Assembly (NCBI GenBank): GCA_036874045.1
Contig: JAZBRI010000003.1
Span: 2,616,501-2,680,500 of the forward strand
Origin: Cymodocea nodosa
Lineage: Eukaryota > Streptophyta > Magnoliopsida > Alismatales > Cymodoceaceae
Reading direction: 5' to 3'
Length of the DNA stretch: 64,000 bases
Below are positions 12,244 to 27,200 of the stretch, one piece after another (positions within the stretch are counted from its first letter, which is position 1; each line of letters opens with the position of its first letter). Made by a program: the position numbers and the translations under genes. The notes beneath the pieces were generated by a model. That model was given only the letters and a program-made list of their open reading frames with translations. It was not told the origin of the DNA and did not search any database.

Positions 12244-13266
12244 TGCGGGCGGCCAGGTGTTTGTGTTATTGTCTAAGGCGGCGGGGAGAGAGATGGGAAT
12301 CCGGTGGTGATGGTGGAGGTTTGTTGATTGGTCGAGAATCGAAAAGGCAGATTTGGATTTCCCGATTTGTTCGAGTTGCGTTGTCTTGGATCTTTAGGGA
12401 CCATGTGGTAATAAGCGAAAAGAAAACTATTGTTCATAAAATATCAAAATTTTTCTTATTGAGATTTTAAAACTTTTATTTTTTTTTTTAACTATAAACT
12501 TTAAATAACCTTTTTTTTTTCTTCTCATCCATCGTTAAAGTCTAACAACTTGCAGGAAAATATTTTCTTTCTCGTTTAGTAATGTTAATATTTTCTTAAA
12601 AGAGATTGAATATCCTTGTTTCTAACCAAATATTTCATTAGACTCAAATGAAAATTAATATCCCAAGAACCTTTTTTTATTATTTTCTTTTGGCTACATA
12701 TTTTCTTTTTTCTTTTTCCTTTCTCGTTGCTTTCCTTTTTTAAGATGCGGCTTTAAGTAGCTGAGTTGAATATCGATTTATGATCCACTATTTTTGCATA
12801 AAATTGTTGGTGACGCCGGAAAGCCTTTTTGTGATAAAGTCTAAAGGTGTATTTCAAATTATCCAAATAACACAATGATAATGATTTCAATATAAGAAAA
12901 AATAAATCTAAAGGAATTTTCCTCTGATATCCTCATGGATACCACAAATCTTGGCCAACACATGTGGCCTAAATTTACCTCATTTGTAGCACGAATAAAA
13001 AATACACGTGACTTCCAATCAAGAGCCAACCATCAAGAAATCAAAACGGTAGGGAGAAGGAAGGGAATCGATTCTTCCTCTATCCACCCCGATCTTTGCC
13101 TTCTCTCCTAAAGAAGCGCGTCTCGCAGCCTCACCCAAAGAATATTTTCCTTTCCCCTCCGCACACACAGTGTATATATATATATATATATATATATGTA
13201 CGAGGCACACCATCGAACGGTTAAGAACCTCGCGCTCCACGAATCGGCGGGCGATCGAGCCTTCTC
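12244..13266. promoter_or_regulatory. Shared upstream region of a divergent gene pair
   Basis: About 1 kb between the starts of the minus-strand PLA2-like gene and the plus-strand gene at 13267, so it must carry both promoters. The left part is GC-rich next to the PLA2 start, the middle AT-rich. A (TA)n run at about 13173-13197 lies 70-95 bases before the ATG at 13267 and could serve as a TATA element, but this is inference. No gene seen. Confidence 0.4.
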
Positions 13267-14835
13267 ATGGGACAGGTTATCAACAAGCAAGTGGCTCCCA
13301 TCGGCCAAGCCATTATTAACAAGGTGGTGAGAGGTAATTAAGCAGCTTCGTCTTCTCGTCTTTTGCAATCCGTGCGTTACCGTCGCTCTCGTTGGGTGCA
13401 GAAGAAGGGCGGAAGGAGAAGAGGCAAACAAAAGAAGAGCTCAGCCGCGCAATAGAGGAATATCTGGACAAGAGGTACCCAAACTTCGAGGACGAGGTGC
13501 AGCGCTGGAGGGAGAATGAGTTCTGCCAAGTAATCTACGAGACGGTGGAGTAAGTCGGAATTTTGTTAACAGTACGTACGCACGTTTTTCTGAAACCCCA
13601 ACTGTCGCTACGTTTCTCAACTCCTTCCTGCCTGATCGACGTAGAAGGTTAATCCTCGTTCATATATCAGGCCAATTAACAATTAATCATTAACATATCT
13701 ATATATATCTATCAGATTGAGTAAATTAATATTTCACTTAAGCAACTCCATCCAATTACCTAATACAGATTAAATATAGGTGTGTTTTATCATCTTGTAA
13801 ATTCTTTACATAATAATGCTATAAATTTCTATTCAAGTAGATGTGTAAGTGTTATAAAGATAACACACGTCGAATAACCGTTGAACCGTTTCTTTATTGG
13901 GTCGAAGATATGTGTATATATTTTTCTTTTGATAAGATCAGATAATACACGTCCCGCACTTACAATGGGTGTTCTAAAGGAACGTAGATATTTTGTGAGA
14001 ATGAGACACTTGCATATGTTATTTTTCTGATTAATTGCTTGGGTGTCTATGAATGGGCACTTATCATGCAAAATACTTTTGTCTGATGGTACCACTTCTC
14101 TCGGTGTTGACATTTCCTCTTGTTAATTCAACAGAGCAATAAGCCAGAAAAATGGATCCTTGCACCTCCAGCTGCCGTCGATCAATTTCCTTCGAACCAC
14201 TTTCAACGTGAGGAAGCTCAACGTCCATGCCTTTTTCTTTTTCACCTACCCTGTATCTTAATTATACCTTTTAATGAACTCAGTCTCTTTGTCGTACACA
14301 TGATCGATTCTGATAAAATCCAGATATGCTAGAAGGCTTGGCCTTTGAATTAATTGATGAAGCATATACCTCTTACCGTTGTAGAACAGATTGACATATA
14401 TAGGCTGAGGCCTAGTGGGTACTTTTACACCCTTATTTTTGCTTTGAATGGATTCAAGTTGAAGTGAATAAAGGGTTCACATCCAACCCCCACTTACATA
14501 CAGCCCCAGCTAGAGATGGCAGAACTAATGTCAAAACCAATAGCTGCTGCTATAACTTAATTGTTGTTGCCCTGCAGGAAATTCACACAAACAAGGAATC
14601 AGCCCTGAACAAAAAGGAGTTCCAGAAAATCATTGAAAAAGTAATCAAAGTGGATAGCTTCCATATTGGTCAGGGAGCAAAGGATGTATTACTGTACATA
14701 TTTGGTGCTCCAATTGTTGCACTTATGGCCAAACGAATCATCCCCGGACCAACCGCATCCATCTCGGATGACGTCTTCCTCCCAGCTGTAACCTCTGGCA
14801 CAGTCTACTATCTTGCCAAAGCCGGAAAGCTGTGA
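13267..14835 (+). CDS. Conserved plant protein of unknown function
   Basis: I recognise a plant-wide pattern but no function. Exons: 13267-13333, 13402-13549, 14135-14207, 14578-14835; all GT-AG and phase-consistent; 181 aa. The protein begins MGQVINKQVAPIGQ, so Gly2 could be myristoylated. A charged helical part follows (KEELSRAIEEYLDKRYPNF), then a Ser/Leu-rich linker from exon 3, then an EF-hand-like loop-helix (NKESALNKKEFQKIIEKVI) that lacks the full Ca-ligand set. The C-terminal third is fairly hydrophobic (KDVLLYIFGAPIVALMAKRI, then LPAVTSGTVYYLAK) and could sit on a membrane. Exon 3 is the least certain but is the only solution that keeps phase. It converges with SEC31 about 400 bases downstream. 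Confidence 0.75.
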
Positions 14836-15234
14836 GCATTGAACATGCACATATACCAGGGAAGGAAATGCATGTGTTTCACATCAATAAGTTCCCACCG
14901 GATTGATGAAGATAAATGATCTGATTTGCATTAGGCTTTCATCGAATCTTTCGTCAATATGTATAGAGCTATGCTTCTGTCATCAATATTTTAGTTTGAG
15001 CACAAAATATTCTGATCATGATATTTATAATGGGTGTGTTAATACTTTATCGTTTCCAGTACACTGTTTTACAGGGAAAAAAAATACAAACCACAAGAAC
15101 TTCCAAATACCTCGAAGAAAAAAATATATACACACCACAAGCACTTTCAAACCACGGTTAATCAACTAAATACCCCATATTTCAAAAAAAATTGAAAGCT
15201 TCATTGTCATTATAATTCTCTTGAGTGCAATGTC
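14836..15234. other. Convergent 3' spacer
   Basis: Roughly 400 bases between the stop of the plus-strand unknown gene and the stop of minus-strand SEC31. AT-rich, presumably the 3' UTRs of both. Nothing else seen. Confidence 0.45.
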
Positions 15235-18200
15235 CTAATGAGGTGTCGTGCTCTGCCTTGTCTTTATCATTCTTTTGAGTGCTGCAAGCCAGAAATTGCA
15301 CTCGTCCCACTCAGTAGTTGTCAAAACAACCTGTCAGTACATCGAGAATCAGAATTTTTCTTTTTGCATAATCTATGGAGGGGAGGTCGATTTCAAATAC
15401 AACCCATGGAGAAAGACACAAAACCAACTTCAAGGAATAAAACAAAAATGGAAGACGATTGGGCAATGACCTTGCAGATGAAAAGCTTCCACCAATGAGT
15501 TCATATGACAGGTGCTAAGATATATTTACTCGACTGAAATCATATAAAACCCGAAAGTACAGAATAAGAAAACTGCATGCAACATGAGCCAAATCATATA
15601 AAATTTCACAATAAAATAGACTAAAATGACAAGAAAATGTGAAAAAGAGCCAACAAATGCTACATGGCAGTAAAAACCAAAAGAAAGGACCCTCAGGGTA
15701 TCTCGGGAAGCATTAAGTGCCATGAAACAATATTTCTAATGACCAACATGTTAACCTTAACCCCAAATTCAAAAGGCACAGCATTATATCGCATTCTCCC
15801 CTAGAGTTTCCTGGTTAGACATCACTTTTTTTGATATTGTTAAAACTACAACCAAGATCTAGTGGAATACCTGAACATGCAAGGCACCAGGAAAATCTCC
15901 ATTATCCAAGGCCTGGCAAAGTTGCACTAGTTTAGATGCCGCAATGGAGGATATGTCCTGATTATTGAGCTTTGCAAATAGTGATCCAATTTTCCTTGAG
16001 TTGTCATCTATTTCCCGTTTTTTGGCTGGATTTGCACGTGAACCTCCAAGAGCTTCGGATGTCTCATTGTACAACCCTGTCAAGGTTGTAATAACAGGTC
16101 GAAGCTCAGCTGCAAGAAGCAACAATAAAAATTCAGACTATCATCAAATACAAGAGCAGTAATATTTTAGAGATGACATGAACAATATAGCTCAACTAGG
16201 ACAATCTAAAATCAGTAAAAGAGAAGATTGGTAGCACGCAGCTTAATCCTACAAAAATGAAACAAAATATTTTGTAATCCAAAAAATAAAGACATCTTAC
16301 ATCCGACAGCCTACAGTTACTATGGAAACAAAGTAGAAGACATTTTGTATTGTTTCCTGGCTGTAAACATGCAACAATGTTGCTGGCAGATAAAACTAAT
16401 GGCAAACCAAGTGCACCAAGCTCTCACCAATGAGTCCAAAGCAAAGGACTAATTCTACACAACATTACACTTACAAGTGAAGAGACTGTTTACTAGACTT
16501 CCCAAGTCACCATGGAGAAACCTCACCTTTAAACATATTTAGATTCCTATGAAAAAACAATACCAAATTTGAAAAATGCTTGCTCAAATGCCACCTAAAC
16601 ATTTTTAATCCCAAATCATTTTGTTTTTTAGAAAAAAGGAAAAACCAGCACTCTACTGTTTAAACAGCAGTTTGTTCCATTTTTTGAGAAAAATGACTTT
16701 CTTCCTTTTTTGGCCTTTTAAATAGCCACCTTTCATATTTTAGATTTCGCCTTTTAAGTTATTTTCACTAATATAAGTTCACTATTTTGAAATTACTTTG
16801 TTATGTAGACCTTAAATGTAATTTTTATACATTTAGTTGTTTTCGAATTTAATATTTATTCTTGAGAAACAATTACATGTAATAAAATATGTTTTAAAAA
16901 TCGTATTACATATAATTAATTATAATTTTTTATTCAATTATTTTGATAGTTGTGATGATTATATACTTGCAGTATATTTCTCATTCAATTCTTTACATGT
17001 AGATTGCAACAATTATTAAAAAAATATATTTATACACAAGACTACCCATCCTTGGAAAAAGCATCATGGGTGCAATATAAAACAAAGAGAATGCTCAATA
17101 GCCTTCCCAGACTCAAACTAATTCTTAGAAATGTCTCTTTTCCAGGCAGAACAATAAAATCTCTAATATAATGAATTCATCTATGTCGCCTTCACACAAC
17201 AAAGCTTGATATATTGTGTTCTAACAATGAGCAAAAAAAGTTTCCCTATGAGGATTGTAATAGAAACTAGAAAGGTTTTAACTTTTATACTACAACAATA
17301 ACAATAATCCAAACCATGTTTTTACCATGTGAGGCTAACCACATAAATCTTTTTTTCAAGTATTGTTATTTATTGTAAAATCTTCAGTTAAATTACATAA
17401 ATTTAAATCTTTTCTTCAAATTCTCAACTAAGTAGATTTAGGCCTACCTTTACTTTTTTTAATTTTTTTTGTACTAATTTTAATTCTTCTCTCTCCTAAC
17501 TAGTGCATTTCTTGGTTTCTTATAGATATAACCAAATCAACTAAACTGATTTTCTTTTATATTCAATAAGCATAACTCCTACTCTTTCTAATGATATTGT
17601 TGTTTAACTTATTCCTTATTATCATTCATCCATCTAAACAGATATTTTAGCAACGCTAACTTTTTACATATAATAATACTTTACAACCTAACATTATAAG
17701 TCATAAAGTATAGTCAGATGAATAACAATTTTATAAAATTTTTCTTTTAATTTTAAAAGAAATCCTCCCATCACACAACACTCCAAAAGTATTACTTAAT
17801 TTCATTTAATTTATTTTAATCCTATAAATAACATTCTCTGTAATGCCACCATTACTGCTTACTATAAATATTATGTGAAAGTCTTGTTTTTATGTGTCTC
17901 ATGACTATCTAAATATATACCTTCATTATTATTCCTATTTTCATTGAACCTACATTCCATATATTTAGTTTTTGACCTACTCAATTTAAATAATTTAAAC
18001 TTTGAAGTATTTCTTCATAATTCTAATTTAAAACTAATTTCTAACTTACTTTTATCGATGGCAACTATGTCATTAGTAAATAGCATACTTCAAGGTACTT
18101 CTCTTTGAATTTTCTTAATTATTTCATTTATAACCAAAATATACAAATATAGTCTTTAAAAAGGACTATTGATGTAAACCTATGTGAATTGGAAATTCAC

Positions 18201-21200
18201 TACTTTTCTCTCCTATGATTTTAACACTAGCAATTGTTCTGTCATACATATCCTTCATAATATCAATATATTTAATAGATATTCATTTTCTTTTTGAAAT
18301 CTACTACAATAGGTTTTTAGGTACCCTATCATAAGCTTTTTCAAAAAATTTTCATTACTTGTTTAAGTAAATGAATAGCTTCCACTATTGACTTACTTGG
18401 CATAAACTCAAATTGATTTTCTATTATTTTAGTTACATATTTTAGTCTTTGCTTAATTACCCTTTCCTATAATTTCATAGTGCCGTTCAATGCCCTATAA
18501 TTTCCCATTCACCCTTCAAAAGAACATTAAAACAATACAAACATGTTTTCATGTAAAATGACATTTGGTAAATTTCTAATACACATGCGTTTACTTTCAC
18601 CATTAATTAGTTTTAAATGAACCTTACTAGGTTATTTACAAGCTAGAACTGAATGCGAACGTCATAAAGACTTTTTATATTGAATGAAGATTCAAATTAC
18701 CAGATACATTTGATGTGTCGACCGTCTGAACAGTTGGTGGTGGGGCTGGAGGCGCACTAACTGGTTGTGTACGTGTAGCCTGTGAAGTGCTAGATGATGG
18801 GACAGGACCCCGACCAGTACTCTGCACAAAACCTGGACTTGTTACTGGAGTGAAACCACCAGGAGTAGATGTTGATCTCACTGGTTGAGAAAACTTCATG
18901 TTGGGAATAGTGGCAGTCTGAGATAAACTGCTCTCACCGATAGTACCCTGATGAGATTGATAAGGAGATGGCACACCTCCCTGCCAAAAAATAAGCCACA
19001 AACTATTACACATACATTTGGTTCGTCAATATAAAGCATGTAGGGCTTTGCCAAAAGCTTCCCAGTAAATTGTGCGGCAAGAAGATATATGACAATAAAG
19101 CAAGTGAAAGTGTAGACAGACCGCATATAGCTGAAAGCCCATAGTTGGTGCCTGGTATTGTTCTACATTTCTCAGTGCAGCTGGTGTTGAAGGAATGAAA
19201 GGTCTCACAACAGGCTGTGGTATTGTAACAGGTGGGGCACTTGGCATCTACAAATACATAATAAATGACTATCATCTACCATTTTTCTAAAGAAAACCAC
19301 TAAGTTATTTTTTCTGACAATGAACCACTGTAAGAATGTTAACAAATAAACAAATCATACACTGCAAGAAAGTGCGTGGTGCCAAGATAAAGCTCAAACA
19401 AGAAAAGAAAATCAACTTTTGAAGCAAAAGTTGAGACTTGAGACAAGTGAATTTCAGTCAAAACCCAGACAGTTATTTCAGTGATCCATCATATCTGCTT
19501 TTAGATGGTACTGTACTAAAAGGTGCTTTTACAGTTATTTCAAGGAATTGGAGGTTAAAACATGTCATCTTTCAGAATAACGAGAATATGAGATATGATC
19601 AACTGACAGCAATATTAAGTCCCTAGAGGTACCTGTGCATACCTGATGAATCTGAGTGGTTTGTGAAGGAAGGAACATCTGAGGTGAAGGCACTGGTTGA
19701 AAAGGTGCTGGCTTTGCATAATCGAGGAACTGTTTTTTCTGTTGAGTGGGCGAATAGACTGGATAAGGAGCCATTTGTTGAGGGTACATTGGCTGAGAAT
19801 ATGGCTCTTTATATTGAGGCAAAATTGGTGGCTGAAATTGCATGTTATCCTATTAAAAAAAGTATATTGTGAGCCCAAATTTTTTATCAGAATAATGACA
19901 GACATCCCAGAATCTTGGGCTAGGAAAGGTACCTGAGAATATGCAGCAAGCTGTTCAGGTTCATGTTTGGATTCTGGCTGATGTGAAGCACCGTCAGTTG
20001 GCTGTGTTTTTGGTGGCTCATTTTCTGCATAACAGTGATTAAGAATTTGGGAATGAAATGTTTTAAGCCTAACGGTGAATCAGTGATTAAGAACATCAAA
20101 ATGAAAATATAAAACTAACAAGATATACAATACAAATGGCAATTTCTGGCAATACATGGAGCCAATGTTTGAAAGGTCTGACTAAATACAAAAGTCTGTA
20201 TCAACTAGTGAAAAAAATAATAACATAAGAGTAATTTTATGTACCAACAATATATTTTGAGAACTGCCTTAAGAACATTGAAATGAAAATATAAAACTAA
20301 CAAGATATACAATACAATTGGCAATTTCTGGCAATACATGGAGGCAATGTTTGAAGACAATACAAAAGTCTGCATCAACCAGTGAAAAAAATAATAACAT
20401 AAGAGCAAATTATATGTACCAACAATATATTTTGAGAACTGCTAATCCCCCTCTGCTTACAGAAAATTGATTGGCCATCTTAAGATTTGAAACTAACTCC
20501 AATAACCACCCATATGGAATAAGAGTTTTGTTAAGATGAAATTACCATTACTATCAGCTTTATTTGTAAGGGTGGGGGGTATGCCTCCAGATTTATCTAC
20601 ATACACATCTCTAGAACTGACTGGAACACCAACAGATGGGCCAATACAATTTTCAATTTAAGCATCTACACTCATATTACTTATAAACACCAACTAACTT
20701 CTACTTGTATTAATGTTGTTACCTATAGCATGGTAATTATAGTAGTTTCCTAGCTTTGATAAAGAACAATATCAAAATAGTACTTTTGAGCAGTAAACAT
20801 TGGTAACGTTTAAATTCATTTATGGTTGTTTCATTCAGAAGTCATAGGTACACTTAGAATATAGAGAGAGAAGATGTTTAGTTAACATATATCATACCCA
20901 CCTTCTGCGGAAAGTAATATCCGATTTAGCAAAATTATGAGCTCTTCAGAAGAATATTCTGTTCCAAGAAGTTTCAAGTATCCCATAGCTGTTGTAAGGA
21001 GCCCCTGACTGATGAGCAGTTCAGCATAATTCTCAAAAAGCTTGGATAAAGATGCACTGAACTGCTTCTGTTCAGTTGCCAGTGCAACAACAATAACCTT
21101 TTCCATCAGATCCTATATCAAGCAAATACATCAGTCTACGTATTTACCATTGCAGCAAGCAAAGTTTGTGGTAGTGTAGAAAGTATAACCTGCAGATGAT

Positions 21201-24200
21201 CTGAATAGGTCCTCCCTCCATTCCCAGAAGTCAACTTGCATGACCAGATTTCCACAGTTTTGTCTATATTTCCAGAACATATGTAACAGAGGGTGGCAGC
21301 AAGTGTGCTGCCTACAATCACAAGCCTTGAAGCAAGGCAATCACAAAGTTGTGTCCACTCTTCCTTCTGTGCAAACTGTTATTAAGTACAAACGAAAGTC
21401 ATTTATAGCAATTGAAAATGGATAAGCTAAATCACTATGATTATCACACAGACACAGGGCTAGTGCTTCTTTCCAATAAGAGTAGAGAAACATCAAAAGC
21501 CAGGGGCAGCAAGTAAATTGAAAATGGATGGCCTAAATCAATACTGCTTACAGTGCACAAAAGAGCCAAAGTCTCCTTCCAGGAGCTTGGAGGCCTGGTA
21601 TTCACAAGTGCCATGAGATCATTCTTAATTAGCGCACTGATTACCTGAAATTCATGAAAGATGTCAACCATGGAAACACTGAAAAATGGATAACTATAAT
21701 ATTAACCTGAAGCAATTGAATAACCAGCTTGCTAAATACAAAATATGGTTAACAAGAAAGCTAACATCATTCTGCAACTATACCCACTATATAGAAACAA
21801 AAAAACCAACCTTCAAATAGGGCACATGACTCTTATTGAGAAATTTGTCACGACTGCTCTCCCATAGTGGAGGTCCACTTGAAGGTCCGCTTGCATTGGC
21901 AATAATCAAAGCATCAGCTACTCTATTTGCAGACATGCAATGTTCAACTGCACCCTTGTAATCACCCACAATCAATGCATTTAGAACACTTTCATCAACA
22001 TCCTTCCCAGATTCCTGTATTTCCTGAGTTTCTTGCAACCCTTGTTCTCCATTTGGAGCAATATTCCCATCTGTAGAAAAGCTTTCAACAAAAGGCTGAA
22101 CATTGTTGAAGAACTCCTCCCCATTGTCAATGTGAGAAGCACTTCCTCCCATCCCTTCCACCAGCCCTGCTGTCTTTGCTGTGCTATCATCAAGACTGAC
22201 ATTGCTAGTTAATTTGGAGATATTCTCATTTTCAGTACTAGAGACACAAAAGCCTAAATGACCTAAAAGTTTTGTTCTTGCCATTCCCTCATCTTCAAAC
22301 ATAATTTTCAAGAAGGCCCATGCTTCTTTGTCATCCTCAAATCTTCAGTAAGAAATTCCCAAGCAAAGATATCAATATATAAATGAAATATGTTAAACAG
22401 GGAAACTTTTGAGCCTATTCCATATAACAGATGACTCACTCAGACTCATCAGATTTTCGTTCACACAAATGTCTCAATGCAGATTTTTCACCATTACGGA
22501 CTGCTGCTTCAAATTCAGCAGAACGCTTCACAAGACTATCTTCAGTGACTACATTATGGACATAAACCTGAAACAGAAAGTCTAAAATCAATAAAGCAAG
22601 CAGATATAGTACTGGAGACAAACAGATTATCTTACCTCAGAGCCACAAGGAACACCAGAGGGTGATGTGCTAGGTCGACAAGAAACAAGCTTGCCACCAA
22701 AACCAAATGATATGCAAGATGGGCACTTCAACCACTTTGGGGCTCTCAAACGTGCTGCAGTAAAGCCAAAGGTAATTTAAAGATCAAAATAACCGTGCAT
22801 ATTATACGAGTGAAGAAAAAAATCAAGGAATGATAAAAGATCAAGGACAAAAAATCAAAAGAGTTAGATTGGGTACAAGCAGCACAAAGAAATATGAGCT
22901 ACATTGTACAAAAGGGAAATCATGTTATCAAAAAAAATCCTCAATTTATTGATTTAGAAAAAACTTATGATAGAATAACTACAAACTTACTATGGTGAGT
23001 TTTAAAAGAAAAAGGGTATCCATTAGATATATTGATATTATAAAGGACATGTGGGTTTTAAAAAGAAAAAGAGTATCTATCAGATATATTAATATTATAA
23101 AGAACATGTATGAAAGAATAGTTTTTTTTTAAAAAAAACTTAAGGGTGGCAGGGGAGTGGGACCACCTCCCATTTTGAGTAACCCCCCAAGGAAACCCCC
23201 CCTACCGGGTGTGGGTTTTTTATTTTCGGGTACACAATGCGTGACAGCCACTGGGTGATGGGAAATCCCACAGGGGGTCAATTTTGCGACCTCAAGGACC
23301 TTGGGGCCCACTTTAACCATCTTGGCTGGAGCACCACCGGTATGAAAGAATAGTTACTAGTATTAAAATTATATAGGAGAAAAAACTAAGGAATTTCCAA
23401 TGAATATAAGTTTACACCAAGGGTCTTCTCTAAGTTCATATCTGTTCATCTTGGTTATAAATGAAATGACCAAGAAAATTCAAGGAAAAATAACTTAGTG
23501 TATGTTGTTTGTTAATGAAAGTAAATCAGGAATTAGTTCTAAACTAGAATTATGGAGAGACACTTTAGAATCCAAAAGATAAGATACTTAGATGACCATA
23601 AGATCCATAAAAGTAAGACTTTTAAATACTTGAAATCTATAATAAGTAGCAATCATGATATTATAAAGAATGTTACTCATAAGATTAAAGTAGAATGGAT
23701 GAAGTGAAGAAATTCTTCTAGAGTGTTATGTGATAGAAGATATCTTTAAAATTAAAAGAAAAATTCTATAAAGCATCTAGTTATACCTCATGGTTTAGAA
23801 TGTTGGGCTATAAAGCATGTCCATATGCAAAAAGTTAATGTTGTTGAGATATATACTTAAATAAATGATTGGTAATACTATAAAGGATATGTTAAAAAAA
23901 GATTTTATTAAGAATAAAATAAGAATTACACCAATTGAAAACAAGAGAAAATCAACTTAAGTAATTTACTTCAATCCTTAGGAGGTAAAGGATACATAAG
24001 TTGTGAGAAGAGAATTAATAAAGAAATCAAAGAAAATCTAAAACTAATTGATTGGGAATTGTGAGAAAAGATTTAAACTTACATAATTTAACTAAAGATT
24101 TGATCATAGATAAATTATGGAAGAAAAGGAATCATATGGCCAACCACACATAATAAGATTATGACATGAGTTATATCATATCATGAGAAACAAAAGAAGC

Positions 24201-27200
24201 ATGGTAAGAAGCACTTCACAAAAAAAAGTGATTTTTTGATTTGACTTAGGAATCTCAATTCTTTGAAGGAACTACAGCTGTGATTATTAAATGCATTTGA
24301 AATCAACAAAAAGTTGAAAAGTTAAAATCAGCCTTCACCAAGCACTGCCATTATATATGATCTCCTAAAGGTAGTCGAGTGCCTAAGATGCCAGAGTACG
24401 GATATGCATATGAGAATAGATGTAGACATAAATACAGATCCCAAAATTTCAAATTAAAGGACACCAGTGCAGGTACAAATACGCTTGAAATGAAGTGGAC
24501 ATGCAACATGGATACAACAGAGCAGTTATTAGAAAAATTTTCAATTTTTTATTAAATAATTTAAAAAAAGCATACCTACGAAGGTATCTAAGAGTGCTTG
24601 GAGGGGAAGTTATAAGAGATTTTTCAGAAGATATTTAATAAGAAAGTAAAGCTAAGAAAGATCTCTCTGACTCTGTACGAAACAGTACATGTATCCACAG
24701 AACATAGACCACATAAAAATGAGGCTTCAAAACACCCAAAGGGTTGACCAACCAAGCCAACTCACACAGTTGCCATGGGACTTGCATTGTACACATGGCA
24801 GGGACACCACATTGGCATGAGGGCCAGCCAAATTGATAGATCCTCAAGTGTGAGGCATGTTTTCCACTGAAAAAAATATACATGGACTTCAGAAAAGAAA
24901 ACATTATGAAGTATAACAAAACTAGCTTATATATCAATTATTTATAATTGTTAAAGCTTCAAAAATATTATTTATAATATGCAAATATTCGGTGAACACA
25001 ATGTAGTTGCAAATGAGTAATATAACCATTAAAATTATGAAACTAAAAATATAAGAAAGTATTAAAATACAATTTAGAGCAATCAACATCACTACAGTAC
25101 TAACTTCTCAAAATCATGGAATAAAACATCAACACATGTCAGCAAGATTTTGCTGGCACATGCTTTTCCAATTTGTCAACACAATAGCGAAACTAATGTC
25201 CACATAATAATTTAGGCATAACATTTCTCTTTCTCATTTTTCTATCAACATGTCACTGATATATCAATGTTTTACAGACACATCATTTATTAACCTCATC
25301 AAAGTCTAACATGAAATTGAAGTTCAATTCCTTACTCAAAATAACCATGATAATTTATAAATTAAAACAAAAGCACTTTTAATCAGCTACAAGATATGTT
25401 ATTGTACACTAAAATTAAAAAAATAAACATGCTGAATTGAAAAAATTAAAAGCTATTTGTCTAGAAAATTTATATTATAACCTTGAGATCCAAAGTCTCC
25501 ATTGACAGCTGCCGATCTGCTATAGGCCTGTGAATATTAAGGATGCATCCACAAAAAGAGGAACTTAGCATCAAAATGTCAAAGATACAATGCAAAAGTT
25601 AGGAATAATTAATACCAAACGAAATCTTACAAGGATTTTAGAATGAACAAGTAACATGTCCTTTTGTTATTTAAAGCAAGTATTGTTTAATCTAAGAAAA
25701 GGAAAAGATAAAAGTAGAAATGAGTTTGGAATAATAGTTGACTTAACCACTAGTTTGGATAACTTAGCCCTCTGGTTGATCAAGTGTGTTTTTGTTGAAT
25801 ATTCTCATACACAATGAGAGTATCAGTGCTTCCATTTACCCACTAAATGGTATTTTGTGTCCACCAAAGTTACATTTTTAAGTCATAACTATATTTTGAG
25901 TTTAATGGTGATCAAATTAAAAGTGTCCCCCTACCTAGTCTTATTGAGCTACCAATGATGAGTGAAGTCACTCAATGAATGCAAAACAAGAAAATCAACA
26001 GTCCATTGTAGATTTATTGTCACTATCGGGAAACAACTAGCTCAGCCTACACCTCAACCTTCCTCACCCACAAATGCAAGTTCGAATGAACCACTAGAGC
26101 CCTCTAAACTTTCTATACCCTTGAGAAAAAGTAAACAAACTTGTAATGCACATCCTAATTAAACTTTGTTTGTTATGACCACCTTAATCCATCCTTTTGA
26201 GAGTTTGCTCTCTCTATTTCCAAAGACTACAATCAACATAACTCATCCTACATTGGAAGGTAGTCATGGATGAAGAGATATCAATTCTCACTTTATGTGG
26301 CACACGAGGCTTGTTACTCAACTTACAAATGTCAGCAGTCACCTATCAATGGGTATATACAATTAAGTACAAATTAGATGGCATCATGGATAGATACAAA
26401 ATCCAGTTGGTTACTTGTAGGTTCAACCAAAAATAAGAAGTTGACTATGCAGAGATACTCTCCCCAATGGCTCAATTAAACTCCATCAAAGTGTTCATTC
26501 CTATTGCCATAAATCAAACATGGGAAATACTCCAATTGAATGTCAAAAATGCCTTTCTAGCTTTATGGCAACTTGCAAGAATAGATATTGATGGAGCAAC
26601 CTCCAAAATACAATGCAACATCATTTAGTGTTTTATAGAAGATTTGTAGCAAGCAATGTCATCAATGCAATCTATGTCGATGATATATTCATGATGGTAA
26701 ATGACTTAGCAGACATTTTAAAGACAAATGAATAACTTAATATACATTTTATCACTACGGACATAAATATGCCATGTTACTTCCTAAGCATTGAGTTTAC
26801 CTACTCTAAAGAGGGAATCACTTTCTCAAAAAAAGTATGTCTTAGACCTATTACAAGAGATTGAGCTTTTAAGATGCCAACTTGAGAGCATACTTATAGA
26901 GTACAATCCAACCTTTTATGATCCAAGCAGAGATATACAAGGCTGATTAGCGAGTAAATTTATTGGACGGTTACTCAAACAGACATTGCTTATGTAATCA
27001 GCCTCATCTCTCAATACATGCAGGAGCCTAAAGTAGTCCATTGAGAAAAAACCATTCAAGTACTAACCTATATTAATGGTGACTCTATGAAAAGGCATAG
27101 AAAGAACAATCATCTAAAGGTTGAGGTCTTTTTTGACTCATGATATATAAGAAACTAAAGAGTTCAGAAGTCCACTTCCAATTATTATGCATGTTACGTA

